From NCBI GenBank assembly GCA_036365455.1, contig JAWQUS010000027.1:18650501-18714500 (forward strand): a DNA stretch of 64,000 nt, written 5' to 3'. Below, piece after piece: positions 55,127 to 64,000 of this stretch (positions are counted from its first letter, which is position 1; the number at the start of each line of letters is the position of its first letter). A program made the position numbers and the translations under genes. Origin of the DNA: Macrosoma leucophasiata. Taxonomy: Eukaryota > Arthropoda > Insecta > Lepidoptera > Hedylidae. Under the pieces are notes generated by a model. That model had not been told where the DNA came from and searched no databases. It worked only from the letters and a program-made list of their open reading frames with translations.

Positions 55127-58100
55127 TTATTGCAAGGTGAGCAGGTCATCCATTAGTTTTTGTAAAAGTGGATTACCATTGTGTAGATGCATCTGAAACA
55201 AAACAAATTTGTTTTTTATATGCACTGAAACTATTATTTATGATTTTTTTTCCCCCTTTATTATAGTATAAATTAACAAAGTTTTAACATCATATCACTT
55301 AATGCTAGCATTGAAAAAACCACTAAGGTTTGTTAGTATGCTAACCTAATTTATGTCGGTAGGCAGGTAAAAAACTGTACATACAATAATTTAGTTGAAA
55401 ATAATCTATAAACCTAAGATACATACCTACGAAGGAAACAAAACATGCAATACAGAGTTTAAGAGTTAGGTCGATATGTACTAAGTTGGGTAAATATACT
55501 TAAAGAATTGTTACTATCAAAATGACGCATTTTAACAATGAGTCATTTCGATGAGCCAATAAATCAATAAATGAATAGTCTGGTAGATATTTTGTAGGAC
55601 TTAACTTATTTTGAAATTTTGTAAATTAGTGAGAACAAGAGAATTTGCTTTGATGTTATTAGTTGTTAGACTATCACGCAAGTCCGTAGGTAGATTATTA
55701 ATAAGTGTGGGCACGATGTAGGCACTAGTTCTTTCGCCGTAAACATTATTCGCGCGAGGAGTACTCAGCTGTCGTCGAGCAACCGCCCGGGTATATACAG
55801 GGTGATGTATTAGATGCTGAAAGTTTTTTTTAAAAAACAAACATTTCAGTGTCTTATATTTGAATTGAGTTTGTATTGGCAATATTTTGCAATATTCAAA
55901 CAAACCACTATGGTCGTTACGAAAATTTGTTCTTAATTTATTTGGTACAATATTTTTTTAGAATTTTTACTTGGAGATTATAAATTTTATTCAGGTAAGT
56001 GTTATAAGTTCGACCATAGCTGCATAATCCGTTTACATACCTATAAATTACATACCTACATATTGTTTTAGATGCTATTGGTACCTACTACTGAACTATT
56101 TGAGGCAATAGATAATAATTTTGCAATAGAATAGCAATATTATTTTCAAATGCCGTTCCTACTTAATTGCAATGAAATCATGAAAGTCATTAAGTACCTA
56201 ATACTTAAAAGCTGTGCTTAAAAGTTACACGACAGTATAGAAACGCTCAAGTGCCTATAGAAAACTTAATATTACCTATTCAATATTCTTTAAAATAAAA
56301 TATATTTCACAAGCATGTGTTAATGCGAAATAATATAAAACAATTATTAAGGGTAAAAGCGACTTCTTTACGATATTCAATAAACTGCAAAGTCTATTAT
56401 ATCGGTTGCCTAACTAGCATAGTTGGTAATAAATGGCGCTGCTGCTACCATAAAGCAATGCAATAAATGTGAAGGAAAGATTTGACAAATCGGGCAGGAC
56501 TTCAGTAGCTCAATTGGAAGAGCGGCTGGACTAGATTCCCAGTAGGCCGCGAGTTCGAGTCTCGCCTGAAGTCAAATTTTTCTTACATTTTTCTTTAAAA
56601 TTAAATATATTTCACAAGCATTTGTTAATGCGAAATAATATAATACAATTATTCAATATTATATCATCACCTACAATAAAGTAGCGGTTTGCTTATTACG
56701 ACTGTTTGTACCTACCTATTTCTTATTTTATTTTCTAATTCAGATGTAACGCAATTCATATAACATTTGGTTTTAGACTTGGTAGTGTTAGATAGTAGCA
56801 AATAATATTTATGATTCTTGAAGCTGTAGACGCTTAGGAAGGTACTTTTAGTATTAAAGAATTGGCCGCTTGATTATACGTGCATCTCATTAAATTGTTG
56901 ACAATTACAAAAAGTTTATTTTTATCAGTCACAGGTCATATAACACGACATTATCCCACCACCTCCCATTTCTTACCTTTTGGTATACGGGGCTAAACAT
57001 ATACCTATCCTATGTTACCACAAACATATATCTAAGAAACAAAGAAAATGTCTGCTTCCATGCTATATCTCCCTAAAAGTTATTATCCTTATAATAATAA
57101 TAATATAATAATATATAATAATCTGGCAACCCTCCAACTAAGTGACATCAAAATTCCTTTCTCCGAATATTCGCAACTCTAAAAAATATAAATCTGCTCA
57201 AACAAACAAACCCGAATATAAATTTACAATAAACAGCAATATAGTGAAAAGGTTTACTATAAATTTTACAATTTAATAGAGATTTTAAATGAAATAAACA
57301 TAAATATGTACAAATTGACAAGAAAGAAATGTCACCATTGTCAGCAACAAATACAATAGAAAAGGAAATTATGTAACTTACACTGATAAATACAATGATA
57401 CCAAGAAAGAAATGGAAAGATGATCACTAGAGCAAAAGCCAGACATCTAGAAGCACAGACACCAGCTCCGGGCTCGCCGCTGAGCTCCGCCTCGCAACCG
57501 CTGGCCGCCGCCTCCTCCGTGAGTGCATCGCTGCCGGCCACCGCAGCCGCGTCGAGCTCCAGCGACGAGTACCACTCCCCGCCGTCGACACCAACACGTC
57601 GGCGTGTCGGCGTGGAAGACCCCGGCTACCGGCCGGCTTGGGACCTCGAGGCCAACCGAGCAGGGTCCCCGCTGCCGGTGGTAACGTGCAGCGCATGAAA
57701 TGGACGCGGACAATAAATGAAAACGTGATGCGCGCATTCTTTGGGGCTACAGAGGGAGGAATTAACCTCACTGCGTACCGCAGTCGTATGCTCTCTCTGT
57801 TCCAGGTACTTGAGCCAACAGTCTGTGTTTCGAGCCAACGTCTATCGGATCAGGTGCGTGTCATCCAGCGTGGTCACATGTTCGAAGACACTGTACTTGA
57901 TCGGCTACGCTCCGAGGCGGCGAGTGACCGTTCTGTCCCCACCCCGCCGCCGCGTGTGGTGCACTCACAGCATGGTAGTGTCGTGAATGTGTCGCAACGT
58001 ACCGACGGGGGGAAGATAGACGAGGTCACCACAACCGTAAGTAACCAATACATTGAGCAACTGAGAGCCGCTTTGGAACATGCTCTTCTTGAGTATCGGT

Positions 58101-61100
58101 CCACCTTGGCCGAATTTAGACCGCGGTTGCCCCGGCTGCCTATGCATAGACGAAATGTGGCGCTAGTGGGCGCTCTGGACTCATTATTACCCGAGTACAT
58201 AGATAATAGTAAAGACCTTAGCGATACCCACTCGATCCTGTACTGCGCGGCGATCGCGGCATGTCGTGTGGCTCGTGTCAAATTCCCAAATCTTGACATG
58301 ACCTCACGACCGAAACCCGCCGTGCCTGCCTGGCAGTGCCGGATTGAGCGCCGTATCGCCGAGGCCAGAGCGCTCATTGGCAAGCTACTCTGCTTCAGGA
58401 TGGGCAACACACGCCCAAGAGTGATGCGTTTTGTGAGGCGAGCGTTCTCAGGGACGGGAGTCAGTCCACAAAACTATCTAGCTCACATCACAGAACGCAT
58501 TGACTTCCAGAAGCAGAAAGTCTGTGCATGGGCAAGCCGAATAAGGCGTTATAAAGAACGCGTGGACCGATACATGCAGAACAGGATGTTCAAAAGTGAC
58601 CAAACTTGGGTTTACAGAACGTGGGAGCGATCTGACCCTAGAGTGGCTGACACGAGCCGACCGGATGATGATGCCATGATTGCATTCTGGCGCAGCATTT
58701 GGTCGGAACCTGTCGGGCACTCTGAGGATGACTGGATACTGGATATCGAGAGAGCGTGCGAGCCGATTCGTGAAATGGACGAAGTATTAATATCTGCAGA
58801 TGACGTAGCACATGCAGTCCGTCCGATGCCGAACTGGAAAGCTCCGGGACCGGACGGACTGCATAACTTTTGGTTGAAATGGCTGCGAAGCTCGCACGCT
58901 CGTCTCGCTGCTCAGTTTCAGTCATCTCTGGACTCAGGCTCGCTACCACAGTTTTTAACATCTGGAGTGACCCACCTGCTCCATAAATCAGGTAGCACCG
59001 CGGAACCTAAAAACTATAGACCAATAACTTGTCTTCCAACGGCCTATAAACTCCTAACATCCATTGTGAGAGTGAAAATTACTAAGCACATTGAAGACCA
59101 CTTCATCATGTCTAGCTCTCAGAATGGTTGTAGGGGCGGGTCCCGCGGTGCTAAGGAGCTACTGCTAATTGACATGACCATTAGCCAGCAGGTTCGACGT
59201 AACCGAAAGAGTCTTTCGACTTGCTGGATAGATTATAAGAAGGCCTATGACTCCGTACCGCATACATGGCTGTTGAAGGTGATGGAGTTGTATAAAATAA
59301 ATACAACATTACGCACCTTCCTCATGGCATGTATGTCGCAGTGGAGCACGGTGCTTCGCTATCCAGGATCTCGACGGCCCCTGGCGGTTGGCGAACCTGT
59401 GAGAATTGCTAGAGGTATATTCCAGGGCGATATTCTGAGCCTATTGTGGTTCTGCCTGGCTCTCAACCCTCTCAGTACCCTACTGGAGGCGTCGGGGCTT
59501 GGCTATCGGTTGCGAAGAGGCGGTCAGGTGATATCTCACCTGCTTTATATGGATGACCTGAAATTGTTCGGTTCCAATAATTCACAACTGACAGAGCTAC
59601 TGAGGGTGACTCAAAACTTTAGTAGCTCCATCAGGATGGAATTTGGAATTGAAAAATGTGCGGTTATGCATGTACATCAAGGAAAGATAATGGAATCCGA
59701 GAGGGTCCAACTCCCGAATTCCATTCAACTGCGATCGCTCTCCGCAACGGAAACCTACAAATACTTGGGTATGTCAGAGGCTTTAGGTATATGTGAGGCT
59801 GGCATGAAACAATCATTGAGGGAGCGTTTCTTTGGCCGCCTGAAAAAAGTACTAAAAAGTCTTTTGTCAGGCGGTAATAAGGTTCGTGCCTTCAATGGTT
59901 GGGTCATGCCGGTCTTAGTGTACTCCTTCGGCATACTCAAGTGGACTCAGACCGACCTGGAATCCCTAGACAGGAAAATCCGCTCTCTACTTACATCATA
60001 CCGGATGCACCACCCACGCTCATCGGTAATGAGGCTGTACATCCCGCGGAAATGTGGGGGTCGAGGTTATCTGAATGCTCAATCCCTACATAACCGTGAG
60101 GTGTGCAGCCTCAGAGAATTCTTCCTGACCGCCAAAGGTGGGATGCATCAGGATATGGTGGCGGTCGATAGCGGACTCACCCCTCTGTCACTGGCTAAAC
60201 AGAACTGGCGCAAACCTGTGGTTCTCACGACCAGCGACCGCAGGAATGCATGGCAAGGCAAGGAGCTGCATGGGCGATTTTACCGGGCCCTTCATGGGCC
60301 AGATGTAGACTTTCAAGCATCCGTAGCCTGGCTACGATTCGGGGACCTATTCGGGGAAACTGAAGGTTTTGTCTGTGCTATTATGGACGAAGTGGTGATG
60401 ACCAATAACTACCGGAAATTTATTCTGAGAGATGGCACGGTCGACATATGTCGGGCATGCCACCGGCCGGGCGAATCTCTCAGGCATATTGTGTCTGGCT
60501 GTTCGAGTCTTGCCAACGGCGAATACTTGCACAGACATAACCAAGTAGCCAGGATTATACACCAGCAACTTGCCCTGAAATACAACCTTGTGGCCGCGGA
60601 GGTGCCGTACTACAGGTATGCACTCGACCCAGTACTTGAAAATAGCCATGTCACAATGTATTGGGATAGATCTATCATCACTGACAGGACTATTGTAGCC
60701 AATAAGCCTGATATAGTGGTGATAGATCGATTGGAGCGCCGTGCAATGATTGTTGATATTACCGTCCCTCATGATGAGAACCTCGTGAAGGCTGAAAAGG
60801 ATAAACAAATAAAATACCTTGACTTATCCCACGAGGTTGTCGCCATGTGGGACGTGGATTCTGCTGTCATTGTACCGGTAGTCGTCACGGTTAACGGACT
60901 CGTAGCGAAGAGCCTCGACCAACACCTCAAGAGGCTCTCGCTGGGAAATTGGGTCAAGGGCTTGGTGCAGAAGGCAGTTCTTCTTGACACGGCACGTATT
61001 GTGAGGAGGTTCCTCTCCCTAAGCCCCTAACCACCGGCAGCTAGGACCCTGCTCCCGCTACCGGCGGAACCTATTTTGTATGTTTTTATATATGTATGTT

Positions 61101-63429
61101 TTTTTATTTTTGTAATAATATATGTATGTAAAAATATACAAAATATGTAAAAAGCTTAATAAATGAGAATAATAATAATAGCTACCTATTATACGTCCCA
61201 CTGCTGGGCACGAGTCTCTCCCCTTTTTGGGGGGAGCTGGAGCTTACTCCACCACGCTGCTCTAATGCGGATTGGTGGAGATTCGGGTTGGTGGCCAACC
61301 CGCTGACCGCCCATAAGGCCTCCGACAAGGTTAAAACGACTGCCGTCTATCGATAGCAACTAAGCAGAGCAGATAGATATTATAGCAGATAGATATTATC
61401 CTTAATATATTAGTAGATAGATATTATCCTTAATTTGTCCTTATTATGTTACCACTCCTCCCCAAATGTCACAACAAAAACACACAGAGGACTTCGGTGC
61501 GGTATGCACGCGCTAGGATTGATAAAGAACTTGACTTACCTCTCATTTTACTCAGCAGCTCGAGCCGCTCCGCTTTAGCCGACCGCCTAACTGAAATGCT
61601 TTCGTTTAGGACGTTATCTTGTCCGTTTCGTACCGCCTATTAAAACATTTTGCTCTTAAGTATATACCTGCTCACAAAAACACTTCCAGGGATAAGTTAG
61701 ATGGTACGAAACTGATAAGATGTTGCCATAATCGAAATCTAAACGAAAGCATTATGGTGCGCGACTGCGTGCGTCATTGCCAGGATAGGACGAGAATGGT
61801 ATCAATGCGAGATTGAGACTTAAGAGATCTCGAGCATAGTAATGTTTATTTTATTTTTGTTTTATTTTCGCGATATCTTTTATTTTGTTAACTTTTTTTT
61901 GTTTTTGTGAACATAATTTGACTTTACATGGTAATTGACATCCGTGCGTCACCGAATGGGTTCCGATTGAAAATCAGCGCTAGGCTCACACCGGGCATAT
62001 TGCTGAATCGGCCACCTTTTTGGTGCTAAAAGGAGACACACATTCAGAGCAGATCTATGTATCTAGTATGTTGTGCTATTTTTAAAGTGATTTTATGTTC
62101 TTTTTTCTCTGTAACCTTTATTTGGTGCAGGAAGCAAACGGGTTGTGTTTGCTTTCAGCAACAAATAAAGTTTTACCTACTTTCATTTGAGTTAGGTTAG
62201 GTTAGGCTACCTCTGTCCGTATGTATGCGTCGAGAGCCGCGAGCGTGTCGCGTGTGTACTGCAGGCTGCCGCATCGCTCCAGCTCCGACACGCAGAAACG
62301 TTTCAAGCCCTCGTCACTTGTTCGTTGCCTCAAGATATCTGTTCTCACTATAGGATATTCTATTGGTTGTGTAGTCAAAGAAGACCTCAGGAAACGTATA
62401 GAGGCGTTCGAAATGTGGACGTACAGACGAATGTTGGCTATAAGCTGGACTCAAAAGGTAATCAATGAGGAGGTTCTTCGACGCGTGAAACAGAAACGTG
62501 AGCTTTTGCAGACCGTAAAACAACGAAAAGTGGCCTACCTCGGACATGTACTGAGACATGATAGGTACGAGTTGTTACAACTGATTATGATGGGAAAAAT
62601 CGCAAGTAAAAGATGAGTTGGACGAAGAAAGAAATCTTGAAACCGGGAACAATATGCCATAATGACCGCCAACCTTCGCTAGTCGGAGAACCACCCCAAG
62701 AAGAAGAAGAAGTGTAGTCAAATAAATATTTACAATAGTAGCTTGGCTCAAAGGCAACATGCGCCACATCATCACCTAACTCCCGTTAGGTAAATGGTGG
62801 TGTTCAATGCTCAATGCAACTATGATTGTAGAAAGACTAATTTAAGGCACCAAAGAAAAAGGACTCGGAACCCTAGAAATAGTATTTTTTCTACAGTCAT
62901 AGCTTTAGTTGTATACCTATATAGGTATTTGTCTGAGCTGCTTATTATACTTAACTTATTTATTTATTTATTCTTTCTCTCTTCAATAAAACATCGGTAC
63001 AAATGGCGGACTTAACGCTTAAAGCGCTCTCTGTCAGTCAACCATTGGTAGTAAAAAAAATTGTACTTTAACTTCATCAGTATTCATTTCTTGTTAATTT
63101 CTTCATTGAATAAAAATTATAAATATTCGTAATTAAAATAATTGCGTACAATGGCTAGACCAAACCGATGGCCTAGGCAATCTGAAAATTGAAAATATGA
63201 TACCAAGTTTAGTGATATTTTCGAGTTTGTTATTATTTTAAGCATACATACCTACTCGTATTTAGATAATAAAAAAACAATTGATACATAATATGATAAT
63301 AATTGAACGTTTAGATAATAAAAGGATACGAAACACTGGGCTATCTTCGTTATGATTAATGGCATGTATTATTGGAAGAGTGAATTTCCCTTCCGTTAAA
63401 TTCATACCGAAGACTTCGCTTTCTGCATG
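55127..63429 (-). CDS. GGPPS-derived terpene synthase-like gene, copy 5 (3' part only)
   Basis: Three exons on the minus strand: exon 6 63429-63330, exon 7 62338-62211, exon 8 55192-55127; exons 1-5 must lie to the right of the window. Exon 6 keeps [15 protein letters not shown], but the usual CED before it reads GMN. Exon 7 reads ILRQRTSDEGLKRFC then [14 protein letters not shown]. Exon 8 ends NGNPLLQKLMDDLLTLQ. It is of the copy 2/3 type. Donor 6 is GTATCCTTTT. Intron 7 is about 7 kb because of an R4/Dong-like LINE. An RTE fragment sits 29 bases from the exon 7 acceptor. No stop or frameshift is seen in the three exons. Confidence 0.75.
55200..56490. other. intron 7 of copy 5, left part
   Basis: AT-rich. 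A minus-strand open frame at 55601-55903 ends with NLPTDLRDSLTTNNIK, resembling the C-terminus of some CR1-type LINE reverse transcriptases; it may be a small LINE fragment. Otherwise nothing is recognised. Confidence 0.4.
56498..56650 (+). repeat. tRNA-like SINE copy
   Basis: Same element as 34298-34440, including upstream flank (gcgctgctgctaccataaagc) and the tail with atttcacaagcatttgttaa. The acceptor stem is imperfect here (acttcag against ctgaagt). Confidence 0.6.
57420..57698 (+). pseudogene. N-terminal part of the R4/Dong-like ORF, out of frame
   Basis: 93-codon frame rich in Pro, Ser and Ala (SPPSTPTRRRVGVEDPGYR) that overlaps the next frame by 61 bases. Compositional continuity across the overlap (gtgccggtggtaacgtgc region) suggests one original reading frame broken by a 1- or 2-base change. 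Programmed frameshifting is a less likely alternative. Confidence 0.55.
57638..61030 (+). CDS. R4/Dong-like LINE reverse transcriptase with REL endonuclease
   Basis: 1130-codon open frame. Reverse transcriptase: NWKAPGPDGLHNFW near residue 405, YRPITCLPTAYKLL, WIDYKKAYDSVPH, GIFQGDILS and catalytic YMDD near 636. After the thumb comes a Cys-His motif (CRACHRPGESLRHIVSGC near 937), then a restriction-like endonuclease region (KPDIVVIDR near 1022, VDITVPHDENL near 1040), as in R2/R4/Dong-type elements. The Pro/Ser/Ala-rich start of the protein appears to lie in a different frame at 57420-57698 (MITRAKARHLEAQ...), so a small indel near 57670 probably separates the two parts. The tail runs into AATAAT repeats, fitting Dong-like TAA targeting. 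It lies in intron 7 of copy 5, antisense to it. Confidence 0.85.
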   Translation: MGPRGQPSRVPAAGGNVQRMKWTRTINENVMRAFFGATEGGINLTAYRSRMLSLFQVLEPTVCVSSQRLSDQVRVIQRGHMFEDTVLDRLRSEAASDRSVPTPPPRVVHSQHGSVVNVSQRTDGGKIDEVTTTVSNQYIEQLRAALEHALLEYRSTLAEFRPRLPRLPMHRRNVALVGALDSLLPEYIDNSKDLSDTHSILYCAAIAACRVARVKFPNLDMTSRPKPAVPAWQCRIERRIAEARALIGKLLCFRMGNTRPRVMRFVRRAFSGTGVSPQNYLAHITERIDFQKQKVCAWASRIRRYKERVDRYMQNRMFKSDQTWVYRTWERSDPRVADTSRPDDDAMIAFWRSIWSEPVGHSEDDWILDIERACEPIREMDEVLISADDVAHAVRPMPNWKAPGPDGLHNFWLKWLRSSHARLAAQFQSSLDSGSLPQFLTSGVTHLLHKSGSTAEPKNYRPITCLPTAYKLLTSIVRVKITKHIEDHFIMSSSQNGCRGGSRGAKELLLIDMTISQQVRRNRKSLSTCWIDYKKAYDSVPHTWLLKVMELYKINTTLRTFLMACMSQWSTVLRYPGSRRPLAVGEPVRIARGIFQGDILSLLWFCLALNPLSTLLEASGLGYRLRRGGQVISHLLYMDDLKLFGSNNSQLTELLRVTQNFSSSIRMEFGIEKCAVMHVHQGKIMESERVQLPNSIQLRSLSATETYKYLGMSEALGICEAGMKQSLRERFFGRLKKVLKSLLSGGNKVRAFNGWVMPVLVYSFGILKWTQTDLESLDRKIRSLLTSYRMHHPRSSVMRLYIPRKCGGRGYLNAQSLHNREVCSLREFFLTAKGGMHQDMVAVDSGLTPLSLAKQNWRKPVVLTTSDRRNAWQGKELHGRFYRALHGPDVDFQASVAWLRFGDLFGETEGFVCAIMDEVVMTNNYRKFILRDGTVDICRACHRPGESLRHIVSGCSSLANGEYLHRHNQVARIIHQQLALKYNLVAAEVPYYRYALDPVLENSHVTMYWDRSIITDRTIVANKPDIVVIDRLERRAMIVDITVPHDENLVKAEKDKQIKYLDLSHEVVAMWDVDSAVIVPVVVTVNGLVAKSLDQHLKRLSLGNWVKGLVQKAVLLDTARIVRRFLSLSP
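61162..61366 (-). mobile_element. 5S-like SINE, 5'-truncated
   Basis: Tail side at 61162 (TAA repeats shared with the end of the LINE), body to ctatcgatagcaac. Truncated and with internal deletions. The LINE 3' end lies directly in its TAA-type tail. Confidence 0.6.
61380..62160. other. intron 7 of copy 5, right part
   Basis: A tandem pair of agcagatagatattat repeats at 61367-61435. Beyond that there are only short open frames without known domains. Confidence 0.4.
62380..62722 (+). mobile_element. RTE-like LINE C-terminal fragment
   Basis: The plus strand encodes RKRIEAFEMWTYRRMLAISW, VINEEVLRRVKQKRELLQT and YLGHVLRHDRYELLQLIMMG, the conserved tail of an RTE-like reverse transcriptase, then a stop and an AAG-repeat tail. 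GTGTAGTCAAA occurs at 62369-62379 and 62712-62722 as the target duplication. It sits in intron 6 of copy 5, just upstream of the exon 7 acceptor. Confidence 0.8.
62945..63050 (-). mobile_element. LINE 3'-end fragment (AAAT tail)
   Basis: Minus-strand match to the LINE 3' end at 10195: gttgactgacagagagcgc, gttaagtccgcc and an AAAT run at 62955-62972. It lies in intron 6 of copy 5. Confidence 0.5.
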
Positions 63430-63548
63430 CTATAAAATAAACAAATTGTAGTGAATAAATAGAAAAAAAATAAAAAATATATCGACTTACAAATCCAAAA
63501 CAAAAAGTGAAAAAAAAAACAGATAACTTAATATTTAATCCCCAATGG

Positions 63549-63870
63549 CCACAGAGTAACACGGGTCACCGGCCGCGGCAGACCGGAGGGGAGTGGCAAT
63601 ATGCAGGCTTTCCCCTCTGTCAAAGAACAAAACCAAATGGTCCTATGCCTGTCGCCCAGATATTGAAATGTGTGCGTGAATTTGTTTATGTATTTCATTT
63701 AAGTCGAGGTGTGAGTTTCGTAGTAATAGAGGATTTTTGTAGTGTGAAGTGTGGGTTACGCGTATTTTCCCCCGCAAAAAATGACAGACTGTTTTGCATC
63801 GGTAATAAACGCTATGACTACTCCCCTCCGGTCCACAGCGACCGGTGGGCCGAGTTGCCGAGTTACCTAC
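63549..63870. repeat. inverted repeat carrying the GC-rich block of 42959
   Basis: Left arm caccggccgcggcagaccgg (63569) and right arm ctccggtccacagcgaccgg-type sequence (63825) are imperfectly inverted around a 200-base centre. The same arm occurs singly at 42959-43030 and partly at 13467. It is probably a foldback or MITE family. It lies in intron 5 of copy 5. Confidence 0.5.
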
Positions 63871-64000
63871 GCTTTTGGATTTTTTCACTATTCAGGTAAT
63901 TGTGGGTTTTTTTTAAGTCGGTTTTTTAAGTTTTTATTTTTAGTGTACATGTCGCTAACTATCTTACAAACACTACTAAGTATGTTCTGTTAACATATTG

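Noticed and set aside
57427..58410. Several long minus-strand frames over the R4/Dong-like LINE
   Set aside because: They are shadows of the GC-rich coding strand; the plus strand carries the recognisable RT and endonuclease motifs.
5938..61366. Short peptides ending in HKASDKV at several sites as a conserved small protein family
   Set aside because: They are all translations of the same SINE body, and the frame differs between copies.
5266..63429. Farnesyl diphosphate synthase instead of GGPPS ancestry
   Set aside because: DDIxDN, GQGxExYWRDN and EGKFxxPxIHAI with this spacing are animal GGPPS features; FPPS has a different motif 1 environment and a longer N-terminal domain.

Overview
The window is eukaryotic, AT-rich, intron-containing and packed with transposable elements. 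The repeat set (RTE-, CR1/Daphne-, I- and R4/Dong-type LINEs, mariners, Helitron-like elements ending CTAG, many short TIR elements) and the protein signatures point to a lepidopteran insect. No canonical single-copy housekeeping gene is complete here.

The backbone is a tandem array of five genes of the trans-isoprenyl diphosphate synthase fold, closest to animal geranylgeranyl diphosphate synthase (GGPPS). I rebuilt them exon by exon: copy 1 (+, 5266-12263), copy 2 (-, 22917-13011), copy 3 (-, 39138-31111), copy 4 (-, 52089-42890) and copy 5 (-, 63429-55127, upstream exons beyond the window). All share eight coding exons with nearly fixed sizes (155, 145, 121, 140, 91-100, 128 and about 66 bases after exon 1) and the same phases. 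In every copy the intron after exon 6 has a U12-type donor (GTATCCTT). Copies 2 and 3 look intact (339 and 343 aa). Copy 1 has an in-frame stop and a lost splice acceptor. The last exon of copy 4 is damaged by a repeat. Copy 5 is partial.

The genes look like former GGPPSs that no longer bind the second substrate. Both Asp-rich motifs, the first Arg after motif 1 and the diphosphate-binding lysines are kept. The IPP-binding residues (GKxxR, and the second Arg of RRG) are gone from all four copies where they can be read, and the His is gone from three. This is the pattern expected of insect terpene synthases that arose from isoprenyl diphosphate synthases, such as the Heliconius ocimene synthase family. 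Each copy with exon 1 also has an Arg/Lys-rich N-terminus resembling a mitochondrial targeting peptide. The copies form two types: 1 and 4 (YRDG, KCGFL, DITDGKF) versus 2, 3 and 5 (RRNG and KTG/KTS where readable; TEGKF).

Layout. 1-5000: hairpin, 15-base minisatellite, a LINE with an intact endonuclease-reverse transcriptase frame, and an LTR-retrotransposon remnant in its 3' region. 5266-12263: copy 1 with SINEs and a hAT MITE. 12264-13010: short gap between the convergent copies 1 and 2. 13011-22917: copy 2, its introns holding two opposed mariners and several SINEs and MITEs. 23000-31100: intergenic, with RTE debris, a Helitron-like element and an I-type LINE fragment inside a SINE. 31111-39138: copy 3. 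39200-42890: intergenic repeats. 42890-52089: copy 4. 52160-55126: intergenic nested repeats. 55127-64000: copy 5, with an R4/Dong-like LINE (1130-aa frame) in its last intron and an RTE fragment beside its U12 acceptor.
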